The notes: a model not told the origin generated them from the letters alone. Positions 49,685-58,814 are shown, counted from the first letter of the stretch. The stretch: 64,000 bases of DNA from Leuconostoc inhae (GCF_019656015.1 NZ_BPKW01000003.1:27890-91889), one strand, 5' to 3'. Numbers and translations: made by a program.

Positions 49685-49968
49685 CATTAGAAATACAACC
49701 ACGTCGTGCTTTGTATGTTTATTTAAAAAACAATCGACATGCCACACAATTAAAGAAATTTGGACAATTGACCTATGTTTCTCAAAAGATGAGTTTTGCT
49801 ATGATTTATGTTGATGATATTGACATTGATCAAAAAATTGAAAAAATTAAACAATATAAATTTGTTCGAGAAGTTTTACAATCACCACGACCAGATATTG
49901 ATCCAGACTTAGGCGATATGCACGATGATATTTTCTTTGAAAATTATGATGAGGAGAGCGTAAATTGA
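49681..49968 (+). CDS. ylbG: DUF2129 (YlbG) family protein
   Basis: A 95-residue protein of unknown function. The pattern RRALYVYLKNNRHATQLKKFG, then YVSQKMSFAMIYVDD and KFVREVLQSPRPDID, is that of YlbG, found next to rsmD in most Firmicutes. It overlaps ftsW by four bases (AAAGGATTTAAAATGA). Near its 3' end is GAGGAGAG, which may serve the gene that follows. Confidence 0.85.
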   Translation: MTLEIQPRRALYVYLKNNRHATQLKKFGQLTYVSQKMSFAMIYVDDIDIDQKIEKIKQYKFVREVLQSPRPDIDPDLGDMHDDIFFENYDEESVN

Positions 49969-50035
49969 CGTATAGCTGGGACTAGTAATATGAATTTGTG
50001 TTACTAACAGCAGCGACAATACGCGTGTTGATAAA
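49951..50035 (+). promoter_or_regulatory. Structured region between ylbG and rsmD with a distant ribosome site
   Basis: GAGGAGAG (49951-49958) is followed by a TTG-started 6-codon frame (49965-49985), a 6-bp hairpin GTAATA/TGTTAC (49985-50004) and a second hairpin CAATA-CGCG-TGTTG (50017-50030). Then ATAAA and the rsmD ATG. There is no ribosome site adjacent to that ATG. Confidence 0.45.
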
Positions 50036-50602
50036 ATGCGAGTAGTAGCAGGCCAATTTCGTGGCACAAGATTAGAAGCAGTTGATGGGGATAAAACACG
50101 TCCAACAACGGATAAAGTGAAGGAAGCGATGTTTAGTATGTTAATGCCGCATTTAGATGGCGGGAATGTACTAGACTTATACGCTGGGACTGGCGGCCTT
50201 GGCATTGAGGCTGTGTCTCGCGGCATGGAACAGGCAACTTTAGTTGATCGCCAATTTCAAGCGATTCAAGTGATTCAGAATAATATTGAAAAAACACATG
50301 CTAAAGATGCTTTTACAGTATTAAAACTGACATCTCAGCAAGCACTCCAAAAGTTTTCTGAGGCAAATGTGACATTTGATCTTGTTTTTCTAGATCCACC
50401 ATATGCTAAAGAAACAATTAATGCGGATATGCAATATATGGCAGATAACCATTTATTATCCAATAGAGCCATAATTTTAGCTGAAAGCAATGATGTGGCA
50501 AATTTACCAATTGAAGATAATACATTTGAAATTATGCGACAAAAGCAATATGGTATAACTGTTGTTACGATTTATCAATACAATGGTTTACAACAAGATT
50601 GA
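50036..50602 (+). CDS. rsmD: 16S rRNA (guanine(966)-N(2))-methyltransferase
   Basis: 188-residue SAM methyltransferase acting on the 30S subunit. It begins with the family start MRVVAGQFRGTRLEAVDGDKTRPT, then VLDLYAGTGGLGIEAVSRG (SAM) and FDLVFLDPPY (catalytic). The start is certain from the protein, yet no ribosome site is near the ATG. The gap to ylbG (67 bases) is structured. coaD follows after 15 bases. Confidence 0.93.
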   Translation: MRVVAGQFRGTRLEAVDGDKTRPTTDKVKEAMFSMLMPHLDGGNVLDLYAGTGGLGIEAVSRGMEQATLVDRQFQAIQVIQNNIEKTHAKDAFTVLKLTSQQALQKFSEANVTFDLVFLDPPYAKETINADMQYMADNHLLSNRAIILAESNDVANLPIEDNTFEIMRQKQYGITVVTIYQYNGLQQD

Positions 50603-50617
50603 CAAAGGGGAACAGAT

Positions 50618-51094
50618 ATGAGTATTGCATTATTTCCAGGTAGTTTTGATCCATTAACGAATGGTCATTTAGATATTATTCGTCGTGCAAGCAAAATGTT
50701 TGATAAAGTAGTGGTTGGTATTGGTAATAATACGAGTAAAAAAGCGCTATTTACACCTGAAGAAAAAATAGAGTTGATATCAGTTACTGTTGCTGATTTA
50801 GATAATGTTGAAGTAGCAGTGATGCATGGTTTGACAGTACAATTTATGGCAGAAATTAATGCTGGATTTATTGTCCGTGGGTTGCGTAACAGTAAAGATT
50901 TTGAATATGAACGTGATATTGCAGGGGTTAATAGCGCGTTGGCTGATGTTGAGACAATTTTACTGTTGTCTAAACCAGAAAATCAAAATATATCTAGTTC
51001 AATGGTTAAAGAAATTGGGGCAATGGGGGCAGATAATATGGCAAAATTTGTTCCTAAAGTGGTTGTTGATGCTTTGAAAGAACGGTTAAATTAA
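50618..51094 (+). CDS. coaD: Phosphopantetheine adenylyltransferase
   Basis: Fourth step of CoA synthesis. 158 aa with the nucleotidyl-transferase motif FPGSFDPLTNGHLDIIRRA, VRGLRNSKDFEYERDIAGVN and ISSSMVKEIG. Ribosome site AAAGGGGA. Its stop overlaps the next start (TTAATG). Confidence 0.95.
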   Translation: MSIALFPGSFDPLTNGHLDIIRRASKMFDKVVVGIGNNTSKKALFTPEEKIELISVTVADLDNVEVAVMHGLTVQFMAEINAGFIVRGLRNSKDFEYERDIAGVNSALADVETILLLSKPENQNISSSMVKEIGAMGADNMAKFVPKVVVDALKERLN

Positions 51095-52185
51095 TGCATA
51101 AAAAAAGTAAAATTATAGCAGCAATTGTTGCTGTCTTCGTAATTATTGGCTTAGTATGGCTTGTGCGTCCGCTTGATGGCTATATTGAAAGTCCTGGCGA
51201 AGCAGATGATTTATCACAATTTGTAAAAATTGATGGCAAAAATGATACATCAAAGGGTCGTTATAATATCACATCGGTGTATCTTTCTCGGGCAAATGGT
51301 TTTAGTTATTTGCAAACAAAAATTAATCCACATATGTCCTACGCTAAATCTGCCGATGTCATGGGTGGGCAAAGTTCTGAAGTATTTAATGAGGTACAGA
51401 ATTTTTATATGCAAAGTGCCATTGCCAACGCTGAGCAAGTCGCATTTAAGAAAGCTAATCAAGAAATAACGGCAACTTATCGTGGTATTTATGTATTAAG
51501 TGTGAGTGGGACGTCACATTTTAAAAAATCAATTAAGGTTGGTGACACGATTACAGCAGTTGATGGGCACCATTATGAAAATTCTGATGGTTTTATTAAA
51601 TATCTTGCTAATAAGAAAAAGGATGTTCGAGTTACGGTTGATTATTTGCGAAACGGTAAACGAGGACAAACTTCTGGTAAGACAATCAAATTGCCTAGTA
51701 GTAAGTCATCAGAATATCCTAATGGTCGTTCGGGGATTGGCATTGTTTTGACAGACAACGTCGCAGTTTCAACAAAACGAAAGATAACTGTTGATCCAGG
51801 TAAAATAGGCGGTCCTTCTGGTGGTTTAATGTTTACACTGCAAATGTATGATCAGCTGACCGGTGATAAGTTATCTAAAAATCGTAATATTTCTGGTACT
51901 GGGACGATGAATGTTAACGGCTATGTTGGTGAAATTGGTGGTATTGATAAGAAAGTCATTGCCGCCAGGGAAGCAGGATCAACCGTATTTTTTGCCCCTT
52001 ATATAGCACCAACGAAAGAAATTTTGAAGTATGAAGAACAGCATAAAACAAATTATCAACTTGCTAGAGACACAGCAAAAAAATATGCGCCAAATGTTAA
52101 AATAATTCCTGTAGAAACATTTCAAGATGCGGTAACTTATCTTGAGACAGGTAAAATAATTAAAACGACAGATAAAGTAAAATAA
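51094..52185 (+). CDS. SepM/YlbL-type PDZ-Lon-like serine protease
   Basis: 363-residue membrane-anchored protease with an N-terminal signal-anchor (residues 7-26), a PDZ domain (GIYVLSVSGTSHFKKSIKVGDTITAVDG) and a Lon-like S16 domain with Ser in KIGGPSGGLMFTLQMYD and Lys in GGIDKKVIAAREAGSTVFF. In streptococci SepM trims the competence peptide; in Bacillus the role is unclear. It is the conserved last gene of the coaD cluster. Confidence 0.9.
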   Translation: MHKKSKIIAAIVAVFVIIGLVWLVRPLDGYIESPGEADDLSQFVKIDGKNDTSKGRYNITSVYLSRANGFSYLQTKINPHMSYAKSADVMGGQSSEVFNEVQNFYMQSAIANAEQVAFKKANQEITATYRGIYVLSVSGTSHFKKSIKVGDTITAVDGHHYENSDGFIKYLANKKKDVRVTVDYLRNGKRGQTSGKTIKLPSSKSSEYPNGRSGIGIVLTDNVAVSTKRKITVDPGKIGGPSGGLMFTLQMYDQLTGDKLSKNRNISGTGTMNVNGYVGEIGGIDKKVIAAREAGSTVFFAPYIAPTKEILKYEEQHKTNYQLARDTAKKYAPNVKIIPVETFQDAVTYLETGKIIKTTDKVK

Positions 52186-52228
52186 AAATAGGTGGCCTCT
52201 TCTAATTAAGCAGAGGCCACCTATTTTT
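52184..52228. terminator. Bidirectional terminator between the YlbL-type and MucBP-type genes
   Basis: A perfect 17-bp stem (52184-52200 with 52212-52228) with A-rich and T-rich ends; it overlaps both stop codons. Confidence 0.9.
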
Positions 52229-52917
52229 TATATTTTATGAACGTACATACTATTAATCCAACCGCTGTTAGCAATTTTATACCACAAAAGACCGTTTTCA
52301 TGACGTTCTTCTTTTGAAATGGCTATAAAATCGCCATCTAAAACACTGCCGACTGGTAAACCATAAGGGGTTGCAAATATCTCAGTTGACATATTTGGTA
52401 GGAAATTTACTAAGGCATTAGGTTGATCATTTTCAACCTTGAAGTCCTGTATATAGTTGATATTTTCAACATTAGGTGCTGTATCTGATAATGACATTAA
52501 TGATGCGTCATAACGTATCCAAACATGATCACCAACTTGGTACCAAAATTGACCATTTCCTGAAATCACACGCAGTGGCGTTGCCCAGTAACTGTCAGCA
52601 GGCAATGTTGTTGAAATATCAGCAGAATCATCGGGATTGTTATGTGCAAGTATCTCAACATGTAATGCGATGTACATATGAACACGATGTGCGTCACGCC
52701 AGCTTTGTGGTCGATAATAAAGGTGTAAAGACTGTGGGGAATTACCGAAAATACCAGATAATTCACCTGAATTATCAACATACACATAATTTGAAATATT
52801 CGGTGTGTCAATTGTGTAAGTTGTTTTTGGCAAACCATCTAAACGTTCAGGCGTTAAAAGCGATTCATGTGTTGCAATATTTTCATAATAAATCCAAATG
52901 GGTGATTGATTTGTCAT
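52228..52917 (-). CDS. Protein with MucBP-like and SH3-like domains, no signal peptide
   Basis: 229 aa. The first 72 residues (IWIYYENIATHESLLTPERL, LHLYYRP) look like a MucBP-type repeat of cell-surface proteins. The rest has two SH3-like segments (GQFWYQVGDHVWIRYDA; LLWYKIANSGWINSMYV). Unusually there is no signal peptide, membrane helix or sorting motif, so by sequence it should stay in the cytoplasm. AGAGG lies before the ATG, and an extended -10 (TGATATAAT on this strand, 52936-52944) gives a leader of about 13 bases. Domain calls are from motif impression only. Confidence 0.5.
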   Translation of the reverse strand: MTNQSPIWIYYENIATHESLLTPERLDGLPKTTYTIDTPNISNYVYVDNSGELSGIFGNSPQSLHLYYRPQSWRDAHRVHMYIALHVEILAHNNPDDSADISTTLPADSYWATPLRVISGNGQFWYQVGDHVWIRYDASLMSLSDTAPNVENINYIQDFKVENDQPNALVNFLPNMSTEIFATPYGLPVGSVLDGDFIAISKEERHENGLLWYKIANSGWINSMYVHKI

Positions 52918-53008
52918 AGTTTAACCTCTGTAACTATTATATCAAAATCTAGTCGTTTACTTAAATGGTTTTGATAGTTGTACAACTTGAAAAAATGATA
53001 TGATTAAT

Positions 53009-53833
53009 TCAATAAAACCATGTATCGTAAATAGTTACTGGTTCATGACGTTTGTGCATGCTGGTCAAATATAAATGTTCAATTTTTTCGGCATCTTTTG
53101 TTAATATATTTTTTCCTTCTAAATAATCATCAATACAATTGTATGTGACACCAAGCGCAATTTCATCAGGTAACTGTGGCCGATCGTCTTCTAAATCTGC
53201 AGTCGGTGTTTTGTCATACAATGCTTTTGGTGCGTCAAGTGTTTGAAGCATATCACGGCCTTGTCGTTTATTCAATCGCCACAACGGATTAATATCAGTG
53301 CCACCATCGCCGTATTTTGTAAAGAAACCAGCAAAAGCTTCTGCTGCATGATCGGTACCAATTACAATACCTTGATATTCACGGGCTACGGCATATTGGG
53401 CAATCATACGCATTTTTGGTTTAATAGACCCACGACTCAAATCGTTGACACCAAGGCCACTTGCACGTAAAGCAGTCGTCATAGCATCAGTAGCTGATTT
53501 AATATTAGTCGTTATAACTTGATCAGGTTGAATAAAATCGAGCGCTGCAATGGCATCTGATTCGTCGCGTTGGGTACCATAAGGTTGGCGTACAGCGATG
53601 AGTTTATAGTCAATCGCTGTAGTCGTGTTTAATTCTTTAATCGCTATTTTAGCAATTTTTCCTGCTAACGTGGAGTCTTGTCCACCAGAAACGGCAATAA
53701 TATAACTGGTATATTGTGGATTATGTTGTAAATATTGTTTTAAAAAATCAACTGACCGACGAACTTCTGTGATCGGATTTATGACTGGTTGAACATGGAG
53801 ATCAGCAATAATTTTGGCTTGCAGTGGACGCAT
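53009..53833 (-). CDS. nadE: NH3-dependent NAD+ synthetase
   Basis: Last step of NAD synthesis, amidating nicotinate adenine dinucleotide. 274 aa. The ATP-pyrophosphatase loop is IIAVSGGQDSTLAGKIA, with NIKSATDAM, QYAVAREYQGIVIGTDHAAEAFAGFFTKYGDGGTDINPLW and LYDKTPTADLEDDRPQLPDE, all as in the single-domain NadE. It follows pncB by one base on the same strand, so the two form a nicotinate salvage operon. Confidence 0.95.
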   Translation of the reverse strand: MRPLQAKIIADLHVQPVINPITEVRRSVDFLKQYLQHNPQYTSYIIAVSGGQDSTLAGKIAKIAIKELNTTTAIDYKLIAVRQPYGTQRDESDAIAALDFIQPDQVITTNIKSATDAMTTALRASGLGVNDLSRGSIKPKMRMIAQYAVAREYQGIVIGTDHAAEAFAGFFTKYGDGGTDINPLWRLNKRQGRDMLQTLDAPKALYDKTPTADLEDDRPQLPDEIALGVTYNCIDDYLEGKNILTKDAEKIEHLYLTSMHKRHEPVTIYDTWFY

Positions 53834-53834
53834 A

Positions 53835-55184
53835 TTAATTCTCCTTAATTTTTAGTTGAATGTCGGCAATAGTGGTGGATTTGGCATTTGCCAATTGTTT
53901 AGACAAAGTGACATCATAATGATCAGGGTGATTAAGTCGTTTAAAACGATCGGGTAATTCTAATAAAGCATTTTTTGCATATGTTTGTATCTCTTGGATG
54001 GTGGGTAGGTCATATACTTTTTGACCAGTAGTAAAAATATCATGTAATATTGGCTTACCAGAGCTTAATTCTGTTGCAAAAGATAACATGTCGCCAGATT
54101 TTGTGCGCCAAATTTGTTTTTTGCCAGGAATTGAAATTTTATCAGTATCATCTGAAAGTTTAATCGTATTTTCACCATCGATACTGACCATTTTATAAAC
54201 AGCACCCAGTGCAGGTTGGTCAAATGACGTAATCAACTTGGTACCAACGCCCCATACATCAATTTTTGCGCCGCCTGCTTTTAAATCAGAAATGACATAT
54301 TCATCTAAATCATTTGATGCATAAATTTTAGCGTTAGAAAATCCTGCTTCATCAAGCATTTTGCGAATTTTTATCGACAATAATATCATATTACCAGAAT
54401 CAATTCGAATACCTTGAAAATTGATGTTATCACCAAATTCTCGAGCAACTTTAATAGCAGCAGGCACACCAGATTTTAATGTATCAAAGGTATCAACTAG
54501 GAAGACAACATCACGATGTGAGCGTGCATAGGCTGTGAAAGCATCATAGTCATTTTGATATGCTTGAACAAGGGCATGAGCATGTGTACCTGATACGGGT
54601 AGATTAAATAATTTACCGGCACGAACGTTTGAGGTGGCATTGAAGCCGCCAATGTAGGCAGCACGTGTACCCCAAAGCGCAGCATCAAATTCTTGCGCAC
54701 GTCGGGTGCCAAACTCCATTAATAAATCGCCATTGGCAACTGCTACAATACGAGAAGCTTTGGTTGCAATTAACGTTTGAAAATTAATTATATTAAGCAA
54801 AGCTGTTTCGAGTAACTGCGCATCAATTAATGGCCCTTCAACTTGCAATAATGGTTCATGATCAAACATGACTTCGCCTTCATAGGGTGCCCGTAAAGTA
54901 GCAGTTAATTGCCATTTTTTTAGGTAAATTAAAAAATCTTCGTGGTACAAATTAAGTGATCGTAAATAAGCAATATCGCTATCATTAAAGTGCAAACAAT
55001 CAAGATATTGTGCAATATGTGTTAGCCCAGCAAAAATAACATAGCCATTATTAAAGGGCATATCACGAAAATAGGCTTCGAAAACAACTTGCTTTTGATC
55101 AATACCTGCTTGCCAATAAGTATAAATCATATTTATTTGGTATAAATCAGTGTGCAATGCGAATGAATCGTCTGGATAGCGCAT
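53835..55184 (-). CDS. pncB: Nicotinate phosphoribosyltransferase
   Basis: Converts nicotinate and PRPP to nicotinate mononucleotide. 449 aa. Family features: ALHTDLYQINMIYTYW, YVIFAGLTHIAQYLD, LMEFGTRRAQEFDAALWGTRAAYIGGFNATSNV, GTHAHALVQAY, and RIDSGNMILLSIKIR. The ATG at 55184 is the right start because AAAGGAAA lies upstream; the frame is open for another 37 codons but across the promoter. The promoter on this strand is TGCTATAAT (minus-strand reading of 55213-55221). Confidence 0.93.
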   Translation of the reverse strand: MRYPDDSFALHTDLYQINMIYTYWQAGIDQKQVVFEAYFRDMPFNNGYVIFAGLTHIAQYLDCLHFNDSDIAYLRSLNLYHEDFLIYLKKWQLTATLRAPYEGEVMFDHEPLLQVEGPLIDAQLLETALLNIINFQTLIATKASRIVAVANGDLLMEFGTRRAQEFDAALWGTRAAYIGGFNATSNVRAGKLFNLPVSGTHAHALVQAYQNDYDAFTAYARSHRDVVFLVDTFDTLKSGVPAAIKVAREFGDNINFQGIRIDSGNMILLSIKIRKMLDEAGFSNAKIYASNDLDEYVISDLKAGGAKIDVWGVGTKLITSFDQPALGAVYKMVSIDGENTIKLSDDTDKISIPGKKQIWRTKSGDMLSFATELSSGKPILHDIFTTGQKVYDLPTIQEIQTYAKNALLELPDRFKRLNHPDHYDVTLSKQLANAKSTTIADIQLKIKEN

Positions 55185-55241
55185 AATAGTTTCCTTTAAA
55201 ATTATTAAACTCATTATAGCAAAAATATTCTGTAAAAGCCG

Positions 55242-55256
55242 TGATATAATAAAAAG
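55242..55256 (+). promoter_or_regulatory. tsaE promoter predicted to give a leaderless mRNA
   Basis: Extended -10 TGATATAAT ends at 55250. Six bases then lead to the ATG at 55257, so the +1 falls on the A of the start codon. There is no ribosome site and no good -35. Confidence 0.6.
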
Positions 55257-55706
55257 ATGAAAGAAATTTTGACAAACAATAGAGATGAAACCCAAAAATT
55301 TGCTGCACGCGTTGCTGCATTGGCTACTGCAGGATTAGTAATTGCCTTAAATGGTGATCTTGGTGCAGGCAAAACAACCTTCACGCAAGGATTTTCACGT
55401 GCACTTGGTGTGACTGAGCGTGTTAAGAGTCCAACCTTTAATATTATGAATACCTATCATGCACGTCTATTTCCAATTTATCATTTTGATGCCTATCGAT
55501 TAGAAGAAACAGGTGCACAGGATCAAGGATTTGAAGATTATGTTGGCACAGACGGTGTGACATTGATTGAATGGCCACAGTATATGACGGAGTTGTTACC
55601 TAACAACCGATTAGAATTAATTTTTACGCGTGGGAACGATGATGATAGCCGTAAAATTCAAATTAATGGTGTGGGTAGTGCAGTAGAAATAGAAAGGCAA
55701 TTATGA
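55257..55706 (+). CDS. tsaE: tRNA t6A-modification ATPase TsaE
   Basis: YjeE-type ATPase of 149 aa needed for threonylcarbamoyl-adenosine at position 37 of tRNAs. P-loop [22 protein letters not shown], then [12 protein letters not shown], the HFDAYRLEE motif and LIEWPQYM. It heads a three-gene unit with a GNAT acetyltransferase and an exonuclease, coupled by overlaps. Its ATG lies six bases after TATAAT. Confidence 0.93.
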   Translation: MKEILTNNRDETQKFAARVAALATAGLVIALNGDLGAGKTTFTQGFSRALGVTERVKSPTFNIMNTYHARLFPIYHFDAYRLEETGAQDQGFEDYVGTDGVTLIEWPQYMTELLPNNRLELIFTRGNDDDSRKIQINGVGSAVEIERQL

Positions 55707-56215
55707 CTTTTGATAGCGCAGAGCCAATTACTTTTACTTTGGAAGAGGCAAGTTTAAATCGTGCCCAATCTTGGCAATCTTTAATTCAAAATTTGATGGC
55801 AGAAACGGATACTTTTTTGGTTGCTAGTGTACGTGATGGTCAAATAGAGCCAGAAGAAAAGACTGATGAGCCAGCAATTACTTTATTATTGATTGCAGAG
55901 CAAAAAAATGACAGCCTGCCAGTTGGTATTGCCTCAATTGAAAATGGTGAAATCGGCATGGCAATTTTGAAAGAATTTCAAGGTGCTGGTTTAGGCCATA
56001 GTTTAATCGCATCCTTACTTGATTGGGCAGAAGTTGTTAACTTAAAAGAAGTTTGGTTGGATGTACAAACGGACAATTTAGTAGCGATACATATCTATGA
56101 TAAATTTAACTTTAAAAAAATGGGTGATGAGGTCAATTTGACATTACCGAATGGCCGTGCAACCAAGTTACAACGTATGATTAAATTTTTAAATAAGGAG
56201 AACACATCATTATGA
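55703..56215 (+). CDS. GNAT-family N-acetyltransferase
   Basis: 170 aa. The acetyl-CoA binding motif is EFQGAGLGHSLIASLLDWA, followed by VWLDVQTDNLVAIHIYDKFNFKKMG, typical of GNAT folds. The substrate is unknown. The location after tsaE recalls rimI in other Firmicutes, but the N-terminal half is not RimI-like. It overlaps tsaE by four bases (ATGA). Confidence 0.82.
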   Translation: MTFDSAEPITFTLEEASLNRAQSWQSLIQNLMAETDTFLVASVRDGQIEPEEKTDEPAITLLLIAEQKNDSLPVGIASIENGEIGMAILKEFQGAGLGHSLIASLLDWAEVVNLKEVWLDVQTDNLVAIHIYDKFNFKKMGDEVNLTLPNGRATKLQRMIKFLNKENTSL

Positions 56216-56745
56216 ATTTTATAGCCATGGATTTTGAAACAGCCAACCATGAAAAATATTCGGCTGTATCAATAGCAATAGCAATAGTCCGTGATAATCA
56301 AGTTGTTGATAAATTTTATAGTTTGATAAAACCAGAAACCTATTTTAGTTCACGTAATACTGCGGTTCACGGGTTACGTGAAAGTGATGTTGTTGATGCT
56401 CCGAAGTTTCCTGAGATTTGGCCAATTATTGCACCATTGTTTAGAGAAAATAAATTAGTTGTCGCGCATAATGCATCATTTGATAATAATGTTTTGAAGG
56501 GCACGTTAGCGCATTATGGAATTGAAGAACCACATTATATGTTACTCGACACGGTACGTAGCAGTCGTAAATTATTTCCTAAATTTGAAAACCACAAATT
56601 AAATACTGTTGCTAATAACCTAGGTATAACACTAGATCATCATCATAATGCACTTGATGATGCTGTTGCAGCAGCTAATATTTTAATATATGAAGCTGAA
56701 CATTTTGGTGTTGATAATTTAAAACAGTTTGTGCAAAATAAATGA
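56212..56745 (+). CDS. DnaQ-type DEDDh 3'-5' exonuclease
   Basis: 177 aa. The three exonuclease motifs are clear: FIAMDFETANHEKYS (Exo I), VVAHNASFDNNVL (Exo II) and HHHNALDDAVAAANIL (Exo III, with the DEDDh histidine). It lacks polymerase or helicase fusions, so it is a stand-alone exonuclease for DNA or RNA. Coupled to the GNAT gene by ATGA overlap. Confidence 0.87.
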   Translation: MNFIAMDFETANHEKYSAVSIAIAIVRDNQVVDKFYSLIKPETYFSSRNTAVHGLRESDVVDAPKFPEIWPIIAPLFRENKLVVAHNASFDNNVLKGTLAHYGIEEPHYMLLDTVRSSRKLFPKFENHKLNTVANNLGITLDHHHNALDDAVAAANILIYEAEHFGVDNLKQFVQNK

Positions 56746-56778
56746 CCTATCCTAATGTTAAGGACAGGTCATTTTTTT
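56740..56778. terminator. Bidirectional terminator between the exonuclease gene and xth
   Basis: AAATGACCT-a-TCCT pairs with AGGA-c-AGGTCATTT; T-run on the plus side. Confidence 0.85.
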
Positions 56779-57595
56779 ATACGTTAATTGTGAGTGAGAT
56801 TGGGGCATGATCTTGACGTAAACCAGTATCTAAAACACCAGTCTTTGAGACATTTTTTGCAATGCGGTCACTGACCAAGTAGTAATCAATTCGCCAACCA
56901 GAATTATTAATTTTACTTGTTTTGCTGATTTGAGCCCACCAAGTATAAATTTCTGGGGTATTAGGATTTTGCATACGCAACGTGTCGGTAAATCCCGCAT
57001 CGAGCAAGGCTGTAAACTTTTCACGTTCTTGATTAGTAAATCCAGCAGAATTATGGTTTGTTTTGAAATTTTTAAGATCAATTTCTTGATGGGCAACATT
57101 CATATCACCACTAAAAATCACAGGTTTTTTAGCATCGAGCATTTGAATGTATGTACGATAAGCATCATCCCACTCACCACGAGCAGATAAACGCGCAAGA
57201 GCTGATCCGGAATTTGGCGTGTACACTGTTGAAACATAATAATTATCAAATTCTAGTGTAATAATGCGTCCTTCAATATCCATTGTGTCAGGTGCATTAA
57301 TTTTTGGAAATTCGATACTTACTGGTTCGATGCGTGTTAACATCATTGTGCCAGAATAACCTGAACGTGCCGTGCTGGAATCTAAATAGACATGATAATC
57401 AGGGAACAATTCAGTGATAGCTTCTGACTGTTTTTTTGTCATGCCTGTTGCTTTAAGTTTAGTTTCTTGAATGGCAAATACATCTGGCTGTTTGGCAGCA
57501 ATAGTTTTTAGTACGTTCCATGTCATTTCACCACGAGCTGATTTGTGTTCAACAGCAGCGTTGATTGAATCAATGTTCCAAGATATGAATTGCAT
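56777..57595 (-). CDS. xth: Exodeoxyribonuclease III (AP endonuclease)
   Basis: 272-residue repair nuclease cutting at abasic sites. Motifs: FISWNIDSINAAV, VFAIQETKLKATG (metal Glu), TVYTPNSG, IFSGDMNVAHQEIDLKN, WRIDYYLVS and LRQDHAPIS (catalytic Asp-His). The start is ATG 57595, with AAAGGA 9 bases upstream; 12 more in-frame codons precede it without support. Confidence 0.93.
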   Translation of the reverse strand: MQFISWNIDSINAAVEHKSARGEMTWNVLKTIAAKQPDVFAIQETKLKATGMTKKQSEAITELFPDYHVYLDSSTARSGYSGTMMLTRIEPVSIEFPKINAPDTMDIEGRIITLEFDNYYVSTVYTPNSGSALARLSARGEWDDAYRTYIQMLDAKKPVIFSGDMNVAHQEIDLKNFKTNHNSAGFTNQEREKFTALLDAGFTDTLRMQNPNTPEIYTWWAQISKTSKINNSGWRIDYYLVSDRIAKNVSKTGVLDTGLRQDHAPISLTINV

Positions 57596-57645
57596 GTATA
57601 GGGTCCTTTTGAAATAGTATATGTTAAGCAATTGCTTATAGTTGA

Positions 57646-58473
57646 CTAGTTAGCGTATTTCTTCATGAAAGTTGATAGCTCATGACTTATTTGTGTTGGT
57701 AAGGTCACGTATTGCGTTTTGGCAAGTTCATCAGCAATAGCTGAATGTATATAAACGGCGGCTAGTACTGTATCTGATAGTGTCGTTTTTTTGAATTGGG
57801 CAGTGAAGCCGGCAATAATACCTGCTAAAGTATCGCCCATGCCACCAGTTGCTTGGTATGGGCCACCGATAGGTAGTTCATAAATGCCATTATCTGTATA
57901 TATTTGAGTATGAAACTGTTTGAGAACAATTATTGGCTTTTTGACGAATTTGTTACGGGCCAGCAAATTAAAGGCTTCAAAAGGCTGTTGGGCAATCGGA
58001 ACACCACTAATTCGTTGCCACTCCATTTGGTGTGGTGTTAAAATCAAATTGCCTTTGGGCCAAGATAAGCGTTTTTCTGCAGCTAAAGTGAGGGCAGAAC
58101 CATCTATGATTGTTATTTGTTTTTCTGAAATAGTAGCAAAAACTGTTTGAACAATATCTATACGATCACCAAGTCCAGAACCAATTAAAATCACATCGCT
58201 AGTAGTTACATAAGCAGTCAGGTCGTCATTAAAATCAACAACCATCGCTTCAGGCTTATGGCTATGAATTGCTGTAAAATTATTCGGGTCAGTTGCCACA
58301 GTGACTAATCCGGCACCAGCATTGATTGCTGCTATAGTATTCATGATAACGGCACCTCCAAATTGGGAGGTGCCGCCAATGATTAATACACGACCATAGG
58401 TGCCTTTATGTGATTGATTGGGACGTTTATTAATGACTTTATAAAGTATGTCTTCCGTTAGTAATTTCATCAT
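57646..58473 (-). CDS. nnrD: ADP-dependent NAD(P)H-hydrate dehydratase
   Basis: Repairs hydrated NADH/NADPH. 275 aa of the YjeF C-terminal domain alone (no epimerase domain). Motifs: KGTYGRVLIIGGTSQFGGA, MNTIAAINAGAGLVTVAT, LIGSGLGD, LTPHQMEW and GPYQATGGMGDTLAGIIAGF. GAGG precedes the first of two ATGs. It transcribes toward xth. It is metabolically linked to the NAD salvage genes in the window. Confidence 0.92.
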   Translation of the reverse strand: MMKLLTEDILYKVINKRPNQSHKGTYGRVLIIGGTSQFGGAVIMNTIAAINAGAGLVTVATDPNNFTAIHSHKPEAMVVDFNDDLTAYVTTSDVILIGSGLGDRIDIVQTVFATISEKQITIIDGSALTLAAEKRLSWPKGNLILTPHQMEWQRISGVPIAQQPFEAFNLLARNKFVKKPIIVLKQFHTQIYTDNGIYELPIGGPYQATGGMGDTLAGIIAGFTAQFKKTTLSDTVLAAVYIHSAIADELAKTQYVTLPTQISHELSTFMKKYAN

Positions 58474-58534
58474 TTGCTACCTCATAAATCTAATTTTTTG
58501 ATAGACAATGTGTGACCGATATATTGCGATATCT

Positions 58535-58705
58535 CTATTTGGTCAGGTGGTTGCGATTATCCCAAAGTGTTGCCACAGCAAGAATAACCACACCTAAATT
58601 GGCGGATAGTATCGCAAACGTCATTTGATCAACTATCCAACTGACTAATGAGACAAACATCAATATGATGGCAATAATAGTGGCATAAAGTGTTGTTTTG
58701 TTCAT
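58535..58705 (-). CDS. Small two-helix membrane protein
   Basis: 56 residues with two hydrophobic helices (about 4-24 and 28-46) and a short polar end (WDNRNHLTK). The ATG at 58705 is supported by AAGGGCG. Similar short proteins are widespread in lactic acid bacteria, function unknown. It precedes nnrD by about 60 bases on the same strand. Confidence 0.55.
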   Translation of the reverse strand: MNKTTLYATIIAIILMFVSLVSWIVDQMTFAILSANLGVVILAVATLWDNRNHLTK

Positions 58706-58768
58706 GATTAACGCCCTTAATAATATCTGATTTATATTTTTCAAAACATTGAATGATCAGGATATTTA

Positions 58769-58814
58769 TAACGTTAGGAGATAAATTATGTGTGTTGTTT
58801 ATAACCTAACGTTA
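58769..58814. promoter_or_regulatory. Inverted repeat TAACGTTAGG...CCTAACGTTA
   Basis: Perfect 10-bp arms with a 26-base loop. The left arm contains part of a TTAGGAG ribosome site that precedes a 15-codon frame (58788-58835). The RNA hairpin would hide that site; as DNA it could be an operator for pepV or the small minus-strand gene. Confidence 0.45.
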
